This document shows, one piece after another, positions 55,025 to 63,665 of a stretch of 64,000 nucleotides of DNA. Both the position numbers and the translations under genes were made by a program. The DNA is from Gammaproteobacteria bacterium UBA5078. Its GTDB lineage: Bacteria; Pseudomonadota; Gammaproteobacteria; Pseudomonadales; Pseudohongiellaceae. Numbering within the stretch: the stretch's first letter is position 1; the number at the start of each line of letters is the position of its first letter. Below the pieces are notes generated by a model. That model was not told the origin of the DNA, searched no databases, and worked only from the letters and a program-made list of their open reading frames with translations. The stretch covers positions 189,638 through 253,637 of the forward strand of contig DIAM01000020.1 of assembly GCA_002416505.1 (NCBI GenBank), given 5' to 3'.

Positions 55025-56763
55025 TGATCAGTAACCCCCTCGCACTCACCGGCCTGCCAAGCCCGCTGCGCTTCATCATCAACAAGCTGTCGTCGCTGCA
55101 TGTCCTGCGCGGCTGGTATGACGACTGGCTAAATGCGCCAGAGACGGACGTGGCGCAGTTCCTGGATTTCACTTTGGGCAAGATCGGCGCTGAGTTTCAC
55201 GCCTTGAACTTAGATTCCTTAGAGTCCCTGCCCCGAGACAAGCCCCTGATCATCGTTTCCAACCACCCTTTGGGCGCACTCGAGGGCATGCAGCTGAGCA
55301 GGTTATTGCTCCGTTACCGGCCGGACCTAAAGGTACTTACCAACGAGTTACTCCTGCAGTTCAAGGAGTTCGACGATCTCTTCATCGGCGTGGATGTGCT
55401 GAACCCGGACAAACAGCAGCTCAACGCACGAGGCATGATGCAGGCCAGCCGACATCTCGCCAAGAACGGCGCCTTGCTGATATTCCCCGCCGGCACCGTA
55501 TCCGTCTTAGATGTGAAGAGCTGGTCGATTCAAGATGCCCCATGGAAACACATCGTGGGACGTTTGGCGCTTAAGTACAAAGCACAATGCCTGCCGGTGC
55601 ATATCGACGGGCGCAATAGTTGGGCTTTCTACCTCTCAGGCCTGATTCACAAGCGCCTGCGCACGCTGCTATTGCCCCGCGCCATGCTCTGGCAGCGCCG
55701 CAAGAAGGTGACCGCACGCATCGGCCAGACCATCGATTTTAGCGCCACCGATATCCGCACTCCCGCCACCGCCACCGAGTATCTGCGCCTCGCCTGCGAG
55801 CTACTCGCCATCGAGAAGAACGGCGCTGCACAAAAGGCACAGCCACGCCTGAGTGGAGGCATAGCCGCACAGAGGCTAGAGAGCGAGTTTGTACGACTGC
55901 AAGACTATCGCGTGGCCGAGCAGGGCCATCTACAAGTCTATAACGCACCCTACTCGGCGCTAGGCTGCGTCGCCGAACAATTGGCCCTCGTGCGTGAGCG
56001 TACCTTCCGAGCAGTGGGAGAAGGCACAGGGCTAGCACTCGATGCCGACCGCTTCGACGTCGATTATTGGCACATCCTAGTGTGGGATGCCGAGGCCCTG
56101 CAGATCGTGGGTGGCTATCGTGCGGCACGGGTCAGCAGCATTCTCAGTCGCCGCGATGTGACGGCACTGTATAGTAACTCTCTGTTCCACTATGACGAGC
56201 GCTTCATTCGCGAACTCGGTGGCGCAATCGAGGTAGGCCGCTCCTTCGTGACACAGGAGTATCAGGCCGACCCGCGCGCCTTGGACCTACTATGGCGTGG
56301 GCTCGGGGCGATGATGCTGCAGCACCCCGACTGCCATACATTATTCGGCTGCGTCAGCATCTCCAGCCGTTACTCCCCGATGATTCGCGCGCTACTGACC
56401 GAGAGTTTCCTAGCGGCACACGGTGCCGGCGCGAATATGCGCACGCTCGTGCGGCCCGTCTCACCCTTCAAATACAGCCTAAGATTCTGGACGCCCGACA
56501 CCATCAAGGCACTGTCGAGCATGGCGGCCATCAACAAATTGCTAGGCAACTCCGGCAACGCCATGCGCGTGCCGGTATTGATTCGTCATTACCTCGCCCT
56601 AAACGGTAAGTTCATCGACTTCTCCGTCAATGCCGGGTTCAACCATTCGCTCGATGGACTTATCCTAGTAGACCTGCGCACTGCACCGCCGCGCTACCTA
56701 CGCCGTTATCTCGGCAAGGCGGGTGCGATCGAGTTCACACAACGCTGGAGGGCCGAGCCATGA
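55024..56763 (+). CDS. OlsF-like bifunctional acyltransferase (LPLAT plus GNAT-type N-acyltransferase)
   Basis: The 579-residue protein joins two acyltransferase domains. Residues 15-270 are a lysophospholipid acyltransferase with the active-site motif SNHPLGALEG (His81) and FPAGTVS (154-160). Residues 290-470 are an OlsB-type N-acyltransferase (QVYNAPYSALGCVAEQLALVRERTFRA in outline, FDVDYWHILVWD, AIEVGRSFV, LWRGLGAMML). This order matches OlsF, which makes ornithine lipid in two steps. It sits between an ATP-grasp ligase and a DinB protein, all overlapping. The amino-acid head group here is not known. Confidence 0.87.
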   Translation: MISNPLALTGLPSPLRFIINKLSSLHVLRGWYDDWLNAPETDVAQFLDFTLGKIGAEFHALNLDSLESLPRDKPLIIVSNHPLGALEGMQLSRLLLRYRPDLKVLTNELLLQFKEFDDLFIGVDVLNPDKQQLNARGMMQASRHLAKNGALLIFPAGTVSVLDVKSWSIQDAPWKHIVGRLALKYKAQCLPVHIDGRNSWAFYLSGLIHKRLRTLLLPRAMLWQRRKKVTARIGQTIDFSATDIRTPATATEYLRLACELLAIEKNGAAQKAQPRLSGGIAAQRLESEFVRLQDYRVAEQGHLQVYNAPYSALGCVAEQLALVRERTFRAVGEGTGLALDADRFDVDYWHILVWDAEALQIVGGYRAARVSSILSRRDVTALYSNSLFHYDERFIRELGGAIEVGRSFVTQEYQADPRALDLLWRGLGAMMLQHPDCHTLFGCVSISSRYSPMIRALLTESFLAAHGAGANMRTLVRPVSPFKYSLRFWTPDTIKALSSMAAINKLLGNSGNAMRVPVLIRHYLALNGKFIDFSVNAGFNHSLDGLILVDLRTAPPRYLRRYLGKAGAIEFTQRWRAEP

Positions 56764-57287
56764 TGCGCACAGCACTCGCAAACTCGCTGGAGCAGCTCAA
56801 CGACATCTTGGTCGAGCTTGAGCAGATGCCCCGGCAACTGGCCGACAACGTCTATCGAGAGGCCAATGTCGGGCAACACATCCGCCACGTGTTCGACCAT
56901 ATGCTCGCCATCAAACTCGCTGTAGAGGAAGGCGTAGTGGACTACGACAAGCGCGACCGCGGCAACGAGGTGGAGACAGACCGCCTCATGGCGAGCCAAC
57001 GGCTGTCTCTGCTGCGCCTGTGGATACAGACCGAGGACTTCGACAATTGTAAGATCACCGTTGCCTCCGAGATCGATTGCGAGAGCACTCAGCGCATGCA
57101 CTTCGACTCCAATCTCAACCGCGAGATTCTCTACGTGATCAATCACACCATTCATCACGCCGCCCATATCAAATTAGTGCTCGCGCACTTTGGCATCAAC
57201 TTACCCGCCCACATCGGCATCGCCCCCGGCACGGCGAGTTTCAATCGGCACAGCACGCAAGATGAGAGCACGCCATGTGCACACTAA
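56760..57287 (+). CDS. DinB-family four-helix metal protein
   Basis: This 175-residue protein has the DinB/YfiT metal-site histidines: NVGQHIRHVFDHMLA (first helix pair) and INHTIHHAAHIKLVLAHFG (last helix). The family includes thiol S-transferases and hydrolases with Zn or Ni. Its ATG overlaps the acyltransferase stop (ATGA) and its end overlaps the next gene by 13 nt. In this operon it may help transfer or remove the head group, but this is inference. Confidence 0.85.
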   Translation: MMRTALANSLEQLNDILVELEQMPRQLADNVYREANVGQHIRHVFDHMLAIKLAVEEGVVDYDKRDRGNEVETDRLMASQRLSLLRLWIQTEDFDNCKITVASEIDCESTQRMHFDSNLNREILYVINHTIHHAAHIKLVLAHFGINLPAHIGIAPGTASFNRHSTQDESTPCAH

Positions 57288-57952
57288 CCGTCCTCCCGAG
57301 TGCCGTCGGCACCATCGTGACGATGAATCGCGACGAGGCCGATGACAGGGCGGAGGCAGGGGAATATCTTCTCAATGACGAGCGCGGCATCATGCAACAG
57401 TGGTGGCCAATCGATAGTGTGTCACGAGGCACCTGGTTCGGCGCGCGTGGCGATGGCCTGGTCGCCGCACTGCTCAACCGTTATCAAGGCAGCAGTGCCG
57501 CTGCACGGCGCAGTCGCGGGCTTATCATCCCCGCGCTTCTGGCCGACGCACCCAAGGACGCGCTCGTATCCTACATCATGGACTTGTCGTGGGACGATTT
57601 CGCTCCCTTCGACTTGGTATTAGTTCGAGGTGAGCGTATATCGCAATGCAGCTGGGAAGGCGGACGTATGCAGATACACGAGGAGGGCGCCGAACGGCCC
57701 TTCTTCTTGAGTTCTTCGTCCGTGGAGTATGAGGCGAGCCTGCAGGTGCGGCGCGAGGCCTTCGAGCAATTTATCGCCCGTTCGACCATCAGCCCAGAAC
57801 GCGTGATAGAAGATTTACATCGCCAGCCCTACCCGCAGGATCCATCCCTTGGATTTCTAATGCGAAGACCTGGACGGCGCACTAAGAGTATTTCTCAGAT
57901 AGTGAATACTGCAGCGGGCACACAAAAATTGTATATCCCACTGCAGCACTAA
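57275..57952 (+). CDS. NRDE/TANGO2 family protein
   Basis: This 225-residue protein starts MCTLTVLPSAVGTIVTMNRDE, the signature of the family: Cys2 after Met is exposed as an Ntn-type nucleophile, and the NRDE motif is complete. GTWFGARGDGLVAALLNRY follows. TANGO2 proteins are tied to lipid or heme handling in animals; the bacterial role is unknown. It is last in the four-gene operon and meets the DUF5916 gene head-on, 13 nt away. Confidence 0.88.
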   Translation: MCTLTVLPSAVGTIVTMNRDEADDRAEAGEYLLNDERGIMQQWWPIDSVSRGTWFGARGDGLVAALLNRYQGSSAAARRSRGLIIPALLADAPKDALVSYIMDLSWDDFAPFDLVLVRGERISQCSWEGGRMQIHEEGAERPFFLSSSSVEYEASLQVRREAFEQFIARSTISPERVIEDLHRQPYPQDPSLGFLMRRPGRRTKSISQIVNTAAGTQKLYIPLQH

Positions 57953-57965
57953 AACTTCGGTCGGC

Positions 57966-60371
57966 TTAAGAGCCGATACGATAACGTAGTTTCACGACCA
58001 GCGTGTCCACGATGGGCTCGTTCCACGCCTCCATGAACATGCCGCCATACTCGTCGAACATCGTATTGGGCACATTCGCGCCACGGGTATACACCACGAA
58101 TAGATCCGACAGTGGCGCGATCTCCCAGCGATAGCGCGCCTGGAATGTCATGCGGCTGATGATGAAGTCATCCGGCGTGGCATTGGGCTTAGGCACCACT
58201 GCCAAGTGCTCGAGCTTATTTGGATTGACCTGATAGAACCTGTCCTCGTATGCCTTCAAACCAGTCCACTGCATGCTAAAGCGCAGCTGTTGTTTGGCCG
58301 AGACGAAATAGTCCATCGTCAACTTCGGCGACCATTGCGTAGCCTCGAAGGAGGTGTAACGACCCGAACCCTTATAGACCAACAAGGCCTCACGGTCGGT
58401 ATAGTCGACGTCGAGATTCAATGAGAAGGTATCGATGGGCCTATAGCTGAAACCTGCAAAATACGTGATGCTCTTAGGCCCAAGGTCTTCCTGATCAGCA
58501 GCAATGCCCAAGCTATAGGAGAAAGGCTGACCTGGGTCCGTACTCCAGTTCAAGTTCAGCGCATAGCGCTCGGGGATACGGAACTCACCACTGCCACGGC
58601 CGAGACTATCGTCGATGCGAGGCGGAAAATAACGCAGCCCCGTGCGCAGCGAGCTATTGTCCAAGAAAGTATAGTTGCGGTTAAAGAATAAGGCGGTTCG
58701 GGTGGGCTGACCCGATGTATTCCACTGGTTAGTGATGTTCACACTATTGCTCAGCGAGCGCAGGCCTTCGATATTGGACTGATCGAGGCTAAACGTATAG
58801 TCACCTTGAATTTGGTCGTTGCGGCTAAGAAAGCCAAGGTCATTGATGTCGAGCGTATCGTCCAAATAGCCTAGCGCCACGCGGTGCTGACGGCCTTGCT
58901 CGGGCTGATAACTGATGTCGCCGAACACCCCATTGCCGGTGACGCCATCGACGTCGCTATGCAGGTACTGACCGTCGGCCACCCACTTCGTGTCTGCGGA
59001 GAAATAGTGCACGTCGATGCCGTTGACCATAGCATCGACGCTGGAATGGGAAACATTGGTGCCCATCCAGCCGATGGCGCGGCGGCCACCACGGGAGGTG
59101 TCTTCATAGAGCAATCGACCCACCGCGAAGTCGCGCCCCTCCGCCTGTAGCTTCACGCGATTACCCGCCACATCTTTACCGCGAATCTCCGAATCGTCCT
59201 CGGCGGCGAACAAGGTGCCATAGCGCCAGCTCCCGTTCTGACCGGTGAGCTTTACCGCTCCCAATAGATCGGTAGGCTGGCTAAGGTCTGTCGCCACCGC
59301 TGTGACGCCAGTGGGGAGTGTGTAGAGACCGGCGCCGCCGATGCGACGCGTATTCAACATCGTCGTGGGGCCGCCAGGGCCGCGCCCGCCTTGGGAGCGC
59401 GGGGAGGTATTAAACACGTCTTGTCCTTCTAAGAAGAAGGAGCGCTTCTCCGCGAAGAAAGTTTCGAAGGCCGTGAGGTTCACCACCACGTCATCGGATT
59501 CCACATTGCCGAAGTCCGGATTCAAACTCGCGGAGATCTGCGTATTCGAGGATGGGCGCCAAAACACCTCGGCCCCTGCCCGCAGCTCTGCCTCGTCACG
59601 TATGCTGTCATTGGTAGCAGACACATAAGGGTAGTAGGTGATCTGCGTGCGCGGCTCGATGTCCTGCAGCTCGAACTTATGGAAGGCCGACAGGAACTGC
59701 GGCACGGTATTAGGCAGAGCAGGAAAGGACCATGTCTCACTCGTTGAGCCAACTTGACGCTCCGTGTAGACCCCGATGCGACGCGTCTCGCCCGCTACTT
59801 GCGGCAGGGACATCATCGACCAAGGAATGAACATCTCCGCTACCCAGCCCCCATCGACAACACTGGTCTCAGCATCCCAAGAACCGTCCCACTGCAAGTT
59901 CAACTGACGCTCTGGCAGAATTGTCGCATCTGTCATCGAGCCGCCCAGATTAATGCGCATCATATAGCCGTAGAGACCCTCGCCCGATGCATCGAGCATC
60001 AACACGAAACCATCGCGCTCGAGCCTCGTATCACGGGAAGTCATGCGCGCCACTATCGTGTCTGCAGGTTGGTAGTTCATAACCCCTACATAGATGCCGC
60101 GCTCTGTATAGAATATGCGAGTGTGAGTCTCGTAAGCGGCTTCCGCCAAAGTGTCGGGAATCACCACGCGCATGCCATCGATATAGGGCACATTCTGCCA
60201 AATAGCCTCATCGAGCTTGCCGTCCAAGCGAATATCCGCGCGATCCTCATCGACTTGCGTTAATTGTGGAACGACCTCCTGAGCTGCAAGGGGAACCGCG
60301 CTGCCGAGAGCCAGTATACTTAGAGTTGCAAGGGCCAATGATCGCAACGCGTGGGGAAGGCTATAGGTCAT
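57966..60371 (-). CDS. DUF5916 outer-membrane protein with a CBM9-like N-terminal domain
   Basis: This 801-residue protein has a signal peptide (ending VPLAAQ). A carbohydrate-binding family 9-like domain follows (residues 35-210: IRLDGKLDEAIWQNVPYI, DGSWDAETSVVDGGWVAEMFIPW). The C-terminal DUF5916 domain is rich in alternating aromatic strands and looks like a beta-barrel (YHFSADTKWVADGQYLHSD, FNRNYTFLDNSSLRTGLRYF in pieces). It ends KLRYRIGS. It is thought to sit in the outer membrane, with an unknown ligand. A hairpin TCGGCT-TAAG-AGCCGA at 57961-57976 covers its stop codon. Confidence 0.88.
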   Translation of the reverse strand: MTYSLPHALRSLALATLSILALGSAVPLAAQEVVPQLTQVDEDRADIRLDGKLDEAIWQNVPYIDGMRVVIPDTLAEAAYETHTRIFYTERGIYVGVMNYQPADTIVARMTSRDTRLERDGFVLMLDASGEGLYGYMMRINLGGSMTDATILPERQLNLQWDGSWDAETSVVDGGWVAEMFIPWSMMSLPQVAGETRRIGVYTERQVGSTSETWSFPALPNTVPQFLSAFHKFELQDIEPRTQITYYPYVSATNDSIRDEAELRAGAEVFWRPSSNTQISASLNPDFGNVESDDVVVNLTAFETFFAEKRSFFLEGQDVFNTSPRSQGGRGPGGPTTMLNTRRIGGAGLYTLPTGVTAVATDLSQPTDLLGAVKLTGQNGSWRYGTLFAAEDDSEIRGKDVAGNRVKLQAEGRDFAVGRLLYEDTSRGGRRAIGWMGTNVSHSSVDAMVNGIDVHYFSADTKWVADGQYLHSDVDGVTGNGVFGDISYQPEQGRQHRVALGYLDDTLDINDLGFLSRNDQIQGDYTFSLDQSNIEGLRSLSNSVNITNQWNTSGQPTRTALFFNRNYTFLDNSSLRTGLRYFPPRIDDSLGRGSGEFRIPERYALNLNWSTDPGQPFSYSLGIAADQEDLGPKSITYFAGFSYRPIDTFSLNLDVDYTDREALLVYKGSGRYTSFEATQWSPKLTMDYFVSAKQQLRFSMQWTGLKAYEDRFYQVNPNKLEHLAVVPKPNATPDDFIISRMTFQARYRWEIAPLSDLFVVYTRGANVPNTMFDEYGGMFMEAWNEPIVDTLVVKLRYRIGS

Positions 60372-60653
60372 ATGAAAATACTCTTTTTTATTAAATGTTT
60401 ATCAACTTGGCTCCAAATTATGGAGCACTCGTTATGATTATTCGTGTAGGTCGCGCAATATACCGTAATAGCCCTGGCATTTCTCTATCAGATACAAATA
60501 GTTGCATTCATATTGACCCAGCATTCAAGCTCGACACCACTGCTTTTTTGCCTCCACTTAATCTTGATCTTAATCAGCACGAGTCGCGTATATCTCTGTC
60601 AATTGCCTTATGCCCTATAAGAGGACCCTCGTATTAACAATTCACGCTCAATT
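60372..60653. other. AT-rich spacer between divergent DUF5916 and photolyase genes
   Basis: The region is richer in A and T than its surroundings. It contains an inverted repeat GCTCCA, AATTA, TGGAGC (60410-60426) close to the DUF5916 start, and GAGGA at 60621-60625 before the photolyase gene. The short open frame inside (60395-60637) shows no family match and no ribosome binding site, so it is not called. Confidence 0.5.
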
Positions 60654-62075
60654 ATGTGGTTTCGGCAGGATCTGCGCCTCAGCGACAACCCTGCACTAGT
60701 AGCCGCGGCTCAGGATGGCAGACTACTCCCCCTATACATTCTCGACGATCACAACTCCGGTGAATGGGCCATGGGCGGCGCCAGTCGCTGGTGGCTGCAC
60801 CACTCACTCAGCGCTCTCAACGAAAGCCTTGGCGGCAAATTGCTTATTCTAAGTGGAGACCCCGCAGTACTCCTGCCCAGCCTTGCCCAAGCCTTCAGCG
60901 CAGACGCAGTGCACTGGAACCGTTGCTACGAACCATGGCGTATCGCCCGCGATAAGATCATTAAGGACACACTGCAAAACGCAGAGCTGCAAGTGCATAG
61001 CCATAACGGCAGCCTGCTGTGGGAACCCTGGCAGGTGTTGAAGCAGGACCAGACCCCGTACAAGGTCTTTACTCCTTATTACCGCCGCGGCTGTTTGAAT
61101 GCCGCCGCGCCACGTGCCCCGCTGCAGACGCCAGCGCTTAATTTAGTAGACGCGGAGATTCCGCCAGAGTTTAGGCGCAATGTAGGTGTACAAGGCATAA
61201 CTGCCCTAGAGCTATTGCCCAGCATCGGCTGGGATAAGACCATGCACGCAACTTGGAGCATCGGCGAGGACGCCGCGCAGGCACGCCTCAAAGAGTTCTT
61301 GCAGGCGGGGCTCGACGACTACAAGCAAGGTCGCAATTTCCCCGAGCGTGCCAATGTCTCGCGCCTGTCCCCGCACCTGCACTACGGCGAGATCTCGCCC
61401 AACCAGGTGTGGGCACAGGCCGAACGCATCGGCTTAGAGGATGGGCTAGACGACGACCTCGATTGCTTTCGCAGTGAACTTGGCTGGCGCGAATTCTCCT
61501 ATGCACTGCTCTACCACCAACCCAGCATTGTCCGAGAGAACCTGCAGAAGAAGTTCGACCACTTCCCATGGCAGAATGATAAGGCGATGCTGCGAGCATG
61601 GCAGAGGGGACTTACCGGCTACCCGCTTGTAGACGCAGGCATGCGCGAATTGTGGCAGACCGGCTACATGCATAACCGCGTACGTATGGTGGTGGGTTCA
61701 TTCTTGGTGAAGAATCTGCTCACCCACTGGCACCATGGCGAGGACTGGTTCTGGGACTGCCTAGTCGACGCCGATCTGGCCGCCAACAGCGCGAGCTGGC
61801 AATGGATAGCCGGTTGCGGCGCCGACGCAGCGCCCTACTTCCGCGTGTTCAACCCAGTAACCCAGAGCGAACGCTTCGACCCGAACGGAACCTATATCCG
61901 TAAGTACGTGCCGGAGCTCGCCACCCTGCCGAACAAGTATCTACACAACCCCGGCGCGGCGCCGGAGAAAATCTTGCAAGAGGCGGGAGTAAGAATCGGC
62001 AAGGATTATCCAGCGCCGATCGTGGATCTGAAGGACTCCCGCGAGCGGGCGCTGGCGGCATTTAAGTCGCTGTAG
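60654..62075 (+). CDS. phrB: Deoxyribodipyrimidine photolyase
   Basis: This 473-residue class I enzyme repairs cyclobutane pyrimidine dimers with blue light. It has MWFRQDLRLSDNPALVAAAQ at the start, LGWREFSYALLYHQP, DAGMRELWQTGYMHNRVRMV (FAD and tryptophan chain) and SASWQWIAGCGADAAPYFRV. Relatives have several residues before the WFRxDLRL strand. The ATG at 60654 has no close ribosome binding site, whereas an in-frame ATT at 60633 has GAGGA seven bases before it. It is divergent from the DUF5916 gene. Confidence 0.95.
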   Translation: MWFRQDLRLSDNPALVAAAQDGRLLPLYILDDHNSGEWAMGGASRWWLHHSLSALNESLGGKLLILSGDPAVLLPSLAQAFSADAVHWNRCYEPWRIARDKIIKDTLQNAELQVHSHNGSLLWEPWQVLKQDQTPYKVFTPYYRRGCLNAAAPRAPLQTPALNLVDAEIPPEFRRNVGVQGITALELLPSIGWDKTMHATWSIGEDAAQARLKEFLQAGLDDYKQGRNFPERANVSRLSPHLHYGEISPNQVWAQAERIGLEDGLDDDLDCFRSELGWREFSYALLYHQPSIVRENLQKKFDHFPWQNDKAMLRAWQRGLTGYPLVDAGMRELWQTGYMHNRVRMVVGSFLVKNLLTHWHHGEDWFWDCLVDADLAANSASWQWIAGCGADAAPYFRVFNPVTQSERFDPNGTYIRKYVPELATLPNKYLHNPGAAPEKILQEAGVRIGKDYPAPIVDLKDSRERALAAFKSL

Positions 62076-62080
62076 AATCA

Positions 62081-62164
62081 AAGGGATCAAAGGGATCAAA
62101 GGGGTCAGAGTAACTTGATGGATCAAGTTACTCTGACCCCTTTGATCCACCCCTTTGATCCCTT
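62081..62164. repeat. Long REP-like palindrome between photolyase and trpE
   Basis: The perfect inner arms are 27 bases each (62093-62119 and 62122-62148) around two bases. A four-base bulge (62149-62152) is followed by 12 more pairs (62081-62092 with 62153-62164), so one strand can form a 39-pair hairpin. It carries the GGGGTCAGAGTAA motif known from REP elements near RAYT (Y1-type) transposases, and tandem GGGATCAAA units. It fills the whole gap between the convergent genes. Confidence 0.85.
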
Positions 62165-62169
62165 CGGTG

Positions 62170-63648
62170 CTAAAGCCTCTGCAGGCCCTGTTCGGCCAAC
62201 TCGACCGCGCGGAAGATAGCGCGGGCCTTGTTGATGGTCTCTTCCCACTCGGAGGTGGGGACGGAGTCGGCGACTATGCCGGCACCGGCCTCGACGAAGA
62301 GGCGCTCGTCTTTAATGACCGCGGTGCGGATGGCGATGGCCATGTCCATATTGCCGCCCCAGCCCAGATAACCCATGGCGCCGCCATAGATGCCGCGCTT
62401 GACTGGCTCCAGCTCATCGATAATCTCCATCGCACGGACCTTGGGGGCGCCGCTGAGGGTGCCCACCGGGAGGGTTGCCTTGAGTACATCGAGCGCCGTC
62501 TTGTCTTCCATGATCTCGCTCTCCACGATGGAGGCGATGTGCATGACGTGAGAATAACGCTCCACGAACATCTTGCGGGGCACGGTGACGCTACCCGTCT
62601 TGGACACGCGACCGGAGTCGTTGCGGCTAAGGTCGATCAGCATCAAGTGCTCGGCAATTTCCTTAGAGTCTGCCAGCAATTCCTGCTCTAGTGCTAAGTC
62701 CTCGGCCTCGGTCTTGCCACGCATGCGGGTGCCGGCCAACGGGCGCACGGTGATCTTGCCCTCTTCGACGCGGGCGAGGATCTCGGGGGATGCGCTCACC
62801 ACATGGTGGTCGCCCATATTGAAGAACACCATATAGGGCGATGGGTTGAGGAAGCGCAGGGCCCGGTACACATTCATCGGGTCGCCGGAGAACGGCACGG
62901 ACATGCGCTGGGCAATCACCACCTGCATCACGTCGCCGGCCAGAATATAGTCCTTGATGCGATTCACGGCCTTCTCGAACTCGGGCTGCTTGAAGCGCGA
63001 GTCGAAGTCCGACTCGCTCACCTGGCGTGCCGTGACCTTGGCCGGCAACACTGCCGGTTCGGCCAAGGCATCCTGCAACTCGTCTAGTCGATTCTGCGCC
63101 TTGGTATAGGCGTCGGTTTGCTGCGGGTCCACGTTCACGATCAATGACAGGGTGCCGCGCAGATTGTCGAACACCACCACTTCCTCGGACACCATCAACA
63201 GGATATCGGGCGTGCCGATGTCGTCATCGCCGGGCGCAGCGCCAAGGCTTGGCTCAACATAGCGCACCGTGTCATAGGCAAAGTAACCCACTAGGCCGCC
63301 GCAGAAACGCTGCTCGCCTTGCAGGGGAGCAACCTTGTAGCGGGCCTTGAAGGCCTCGATGAATACGAAGGGGTCTTCGCTGACGGTTTCCTCGACAACC
63401 TTGCCGTCGGTCTCCACCGTGATCTTATTGCCGACCACCCGCAGGACTGTGCGGCATGGCAGGCCGATAATGGAGAAACGACCCCACTTCTCACCGCCCT
63501 GCACGGACTCGAAAAAATATGTGTGTAGGCCGCGCCCGAGCTTGAGATAGGTAGACAGTGGCGTCTCTAGATCCGCCAATACCTGTCGAACCAAGGGAAC
63601 CCGGTTATAGTCCTGTGCCGCGAGGGCTGCGAAGTCCAGTGGAGTCAT
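62170..63648 (-). CDS. trpE: Anthranilate synthase component I
   Basis: This 492-residue enzyme converts chorismate to anthranilate with TrpG. It has the feedback-control region YFFESVQGGEKWGRFSIIG near residue 48. The chorismate-binding motifs MFFNMGDH-type YMVFFNMGDHHVVSASPE, RPLAGTRMRGKTEAEDLALE and LPVGTLSGAPKVRAMEII are complete. rpe lies 17 nt upstream on the same strand. The gph gene that Pseudomonas keeps between rpe and trpE is absent. Confidence 0.97.
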   Translation of the reverse strand: MTPLDFAALAAQDYNRVPLVRQVLADLETPLSTYLKLGRGLHTYFFESVQGGEKWGRFSIIGLPCRTVLRVVGNKITVETDGKVVEETVSEDPFVFIEAFKARYKVAPLQGEQRFCGGLVGYFAYDTVRYVEPSLGAAPGDDDIGTPDILLMVSEEVVVFDNLRGTLSLIVNVDPQQTDAYTKAQNRLDELQDALAEPAVLPAKVTARQVSESDFDSRFKQPEFEKAVNRIKDYILAGDVMQVVIAQRMSVPFSGDPMNVYRALRFLNPSPYMVFFNMGDHHVVSASPEILARVEEGKITVRPLAGTRMRGKTEAEDLALEQELLADSKEIAEHLMLIDLSRNDSGRVSKTGSVTVPRKMFVERYSHVMHIASIVESEIMEDKTALDVLKATLPVGTLSGAPKVRAMEIIDELEPVKRGIYGGAMGYLGWGGNMDMAIAIRTAVIKDERLFVEAGAGIVADSVPTSEWEETINKARAIFRAVELAEQGLQRL

Positions 63649-63665
63649 AAGATCAGAGAAACACC

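Noticed and set aside
60395..60637. 80-codon open frame in the phrB upstream region
   Set aside because: It has no ribosome binding site, no recognisable domain and AT-rich composition typical of a spacer.
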